Source: Streptomyces noursei
Lineage (GTDB): Bacteria > Actinomycetota > Actinomycetes > Streptomycetales > Streptomycetaceae
Assembly: GCF_016917755.1 (NCBI RefSeq)
Contig: NZ_CP070326.1
Location: 372,001-436,000 of the forward strand
Direction of reading: 5' to 3'
Length of the DNA: 64,000 bases
Shown here: piece by piece, positions 61,964 to 64,000 of the stretch
How positions within the stretch are numbered: the first letter of the stretch is position 1
Layout of the letters: each line of letters starts with the position of its first letter
Translations under genes and position numbers: made by a program
Notes under the pieces: model-generated
What the model was told of the DNA's origin: nothing
What the model saw: only the letters and a program-made list of their open reading frames with translations
Database searches by the model: none

Positions 61964-62881
61964 TCAGTCCTCCACGGCGCGTAGCAGAACGGCGGCCAGA
62001 TGTGCCGCACTTGATCCCAGCAGGGCGACCACGGGGTACGCGTCCCTCGTGGTTCCCGCTTCCGTACGATCGATGAGATTGATCAGCGGATCGCTGCCCA
62101 GGCAGTGCGCGATCCGCCCCACGTTGTCCTGGTAGAGCTGCCGGGGTGCGAAGCCGGCCTCGCCCAGGAACAGCCGCAGGGTGTCCGCGGCGAGGTTGCT
62201 GGGCAGGACCGCGGCGACCTCCGGCGGGGTCAGGCCGGTGGCCGACCACAGGTCCTCGAACAGGCCCTGATAGGCCGCGAGTTGGGCCCCGAGGCGGTGG
62301 GCGGCGGGGCCGGTCCCGAAGAGGTCGTAGGAGACCTGACGGGCACCGCCGAGGATCTCCCATCCGTGTCGTCGGGCGGAGACGACGGCCGCGGCGGCCC
62401 CGTCGCTGGCGACCGCCGAGCCGCCGAGGAGGACCCGGCCGCCCGGCAGCACCGTGCGCACCAGATCTCCCGAGACCACCGCCACGGTCCGGGCCGCGCC
62501 CGAACCGACCAGCGCCGCCGCGACGGTGAGGGCCGCGGTGGCCGTGGAACAGTCGGCGAGGCCGAGCGTCAACGGGTAGGCGTGGGACATCCCCAGGTCG
62601 CCGAGGAGCTGGGCGACGGCGGTCTGGGACGCCTCGCCCCCGGGCAGCGACTCGGTGGCGAACAGGACGGTGTCCACCGCCGCCGGGGGCGTCCCCGCAG
62701 CGGCCAGCGCGTCCTTCAGGGCCGGGCGCAGCAGGTCCGACAGGCCGCCCCGCGCGAGCCGGTACGTGTCGAACCCGGCCCCCGGACGGGGCGGTTCCGA
62801 GGCGTATTCCGGCAGTTCGGCCACCTTCCTGCGCAGATCGCCCAGCGCGGCGGCGCAACCGTTGAGATAGGCGGCGCTCAG
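61964..62881 (-). CDS. KASIII-like enzyme, second copy, apparent CTG start
   Basis: This 305-residue thiolase-fold protein is a paralogue of the gene just upstream (for example TVLFATESLPGGEASQTAVAQLL against LVLLATDSLPGGRAAHRDVAELL). The active-site Cys is in GLADCSTATAAL. The His of the KASIII HQAN motif is not visible: the place reads LPSNLAADTLR. The block NVGRIAHCLGSDPLINL is shared by both copies. No ATG, GTG or TTG lies near the start. A CTG at 62881 follows GGAGGGG at five bases and aligns exactly with the ATG of the paralogue. It may be an acyltransferase or a non-decarboxylating condensing enzyme. Confidence 0.75.
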   Translation of the reverse strand: MSAAYLNGCAAALGDLRRKVAELPEYASEPPRPGAGFDTYRLARGGLSDLLRPALKDALAAAGTPPAAVDTVLFATESLPGGEASQTAVAQLLGDLGMSHAYPLTLGLADCSTATAALTVAAALVGSGAARTVAVVSGDLVRTVLPGGRVLLGGSAVASDGAAAAVVSARRHGWEILGGARQVSYDLFGTGPAAHRLGAQLAAYQGLFEDLWSATGLTPPEVAAVLPSNLAADTLRLFLGEAGFAPRQLYQDNVGRIAHCLGSDPLINLIDRTEAGTTRDAYPVVALLGSSAAHLAAVLLRAVED

Positions 62882-62922
62882 CGCGCCCCCTCCGGCACCC
62901 GTGTGGTGCGGGCGGTTGCCGC

Positions 62923-63903
62923 TCAGAAGGCTCCCTCCGAGGCGTCGGGCAATAGTCGCGCGTCCAGCAGTACGGCCGCCAGGTGCGAGATTCCCGCGCC
63001 GAGCAGCACCAGGTGTTCCGCACCGGTGCCGTCCTTCGTCCCCGGCCCGGCGGGTATGGCGTCGGCGAACCGGTCGGCGAGGTTGATCAGCGGGTCGCTG
63101 CCCAGGCAGTGCGCGATCCGGCCCACGTTGCCCAGGGCGAGCTTGTCCCCGCCGTAGCCGACGTCGGAGAGATAGATCTCCAGCGCCATGCGGGCGAAGT
63201 TGCTGGGCAGGACGGCGCGGACGCTCTCGGGGCGGTGCGGGTGGTGTGCCGCCAGGCGGGCGAACAGCTCGCGGTGTGCGGTGACCTTCGCGGTCAGCTC
63301 CTGTCGCGCCCCGCCGCCGGTGCCGGGGGCGGCCGAGGTGTGGTGGGCCATCCCCAGGATCGGAAGGCCCGCGGCGGTGGCGGACACCAGCGCGGAGGCC
63401 GCCGCGTCGCTCGCGATGGCCACTCCCCCCGCCACGACCCGCTCGCCGCCCGTGGCGTGGTCGGCCACGTCTCCGGAGACCACCAGGACGTGGCGCGCGC
63501 TGCCGTCCCGGACGAGGGAGGCGGCGGTGCCGAGGGCGGCCATGGCGGTGGCGCAGTCCATCAGGCCGAGGGTGCCGGCCGTGGCGCGGGTCAGTCCGGT
63601 CTCGGCGAGGAGTTCGGCGACGTCGCGGTGTGCCGCACGGCCGCCCGGCAGCGAGTCGGTGGCCAGCAGGACGAGATCGACCTCGTCGCCCGGGATCCCG
63701 GCCTCGCCCAGGGTGCACTGGACGGCGGCGGCCATCAGCTCCACGACGGGTGCGTCCGACCAGCGGTAGGTGGCGAACCCGGCGTTGGGGGCGGTCAGTT
63801 CGGCCGCGATGCGGGGGTCGGCCTGGAGCTCCGGCAGTTCGGTCACGGGGGCGGCGTACTCGCCCAGCTCATAGGCGGGGGCGCAGAGCCGTGCGGTGAT
63901 CAT
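62923..63903 (-). CDS. KASIII-like enzyme, first copy
   Basis: This 326-residue protein has the KASIII fold, with Cys117 in TLGLMDCATAMAALG and the strand VLVVSGDVADH typical of thiolases. KASIII enzymes need a Cys-His-Asn triad, but the HQAN segment is replaced by LPSNFARMALE. His265 and Cys266 in NVGRIAHCLGSDPLINL lie where GNTSAAS usually is. Such changes occur in KASIII relatives that transfer acyl groups or act as ligases, not FabH-type condensing enzymes. The ATG at 63903 overlaps the stop of the upstream gene that leaves the window. Two adjacent divergent copies suggest a heterodimer or sequential steps. Confidence 0.85.
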   Translation of the reverse strand: MITARLCAPAYELGEYAAPVTELPELQADPRIAAELTAPNAGFATYRWSDAPVVELMAAAVQCTLGEAGIPGDEVDLVLLATDSLPGGRAAHRDVAELLAETGLTRATAGTLGLMDCATAMAALGTAASLVRDGSARHVLVVSGDVADHATGGERVVAGGVAIASDAAASALVSATAAGLPILGMAHHTSAAPGTGGGARQELTAKVTAHRELFARLAAHHPHRPESVRAVLPSNFARMALEIYLSDVGYGGDKLALGNVGRIAHCLGSDPLINLADRFADAIPAGPGTKDGTGAEHLVLLGAGISHLAAVLLDARLLPDASEGAF

Positions 63904-64000
63904 GCCGGTCCCCCTTCGCCGGGTCGGCTCTCCACCGCGCCGCGGGCGGCCTGCTCGGCGAGTGCCGTGAACCGCTCGACGATCCGCCGCGCGGTGCTCT
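63900..64000 (-). CDS. C-terminal end of an upstream biosynthetic gene
   Basis: Only the last 32 residues or so lie in the window (ARRIVERFTALAEQAARG and then a Gly/Pro-rich tail). The stop overlaps the start of the first KASIII-like gene (ATGA). The fragment is too short to assign. The operon clearly continues past the window edge. Confidence 0.6.
   Translation of the reverse strand, partial: STARRIVERFTALAEQAARGAVESRPGEGGPA

Overview
The window is high-GC, densely coded DNA with the gene repertoire of a Streptomyces: many TetR, MarR, PadR, ArsR and XRE regulators, an ECF41 sigma factor, a terpene synthase, a type III polyketide synthase, an NRPS cluster and frequent ATGA or GTGA stop/start overlaps. 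Numerous decayed genes suggest an accessory region, perhaps a chromosome arm (inference). I saw no rRNA, tRNA, CRISPR array or insertion sequence while reading; this was not an exhaustive scan.

Left edge (1-7.2 kb): a tightly coupled operon of [2Fe-2S] ferredoxin, HxD...H amino-acid hydroxylase, TIM-barrel isomerase, SHMT-fold PLP enzyme and tandem ATP-grasp ligase. It follows the end of an MFS exporter and starts from a TTGACA promoter with a 17-bp dyad at the predicted start point. The set reads as a pathway for a small peptide built on a modified amino acid.

7.4-20 kb: GNAT, a TetR/DUF2867 pair with two matching operators, an old yellow enzyme behind five phased 10-bp repeats, an MFS protein with C-terminal beta-sandwich repeats beside a MarR gene that may be leaderless, a decayed locus, two flavin enzymes and a HAD-GT20 fusion. 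20-36.7 kb: a terpene synthase with a wrecked FAD monooxygenase behind it, several regulator/target pairs with visible operators, secreted proteins, a PadR-DUF1048-DUF1048-methyltransferase group, an SPFH-domain/Ser-Thr kinase fusion, an amidase, an SRAP protein, a mini-operon of Cys-rich small proteins, a TetR remnant and an ECF41 sigma factor.

37-49 kb: a SnoaL-like protein behind three 17-bp iterons; an isoprenoid block in which dxs is internally deleted and frameshifted while ispG and polyprenyl synthase are intact; an XRE/SDR pair; an ArsR-VOC-NmrA operon; a type III PKS with an MMPL exporter. 49-52.5 kb: a NuoF-like flavoprotein fused to a ferredoxin, coupled to a membrane cytochrome-like protein, and a broken PP2C phosphatase.

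Right edge (52.7-64 kb, continuing beyond the window): a minus-strand biosynthetic operon with two KASIII-like enzymes that lack the usual HQAN motif, a lone carrier protein, an MFS exporter, an A-T-C NRPS, an AroQ chorismate mutase, a hydroxy-acid oxidase, a secreted CocE-type hydrolase and a tandem GNAT. The two edge clusters and the SPFH-kinase fusion are the strongest candidates for undescribed biology.
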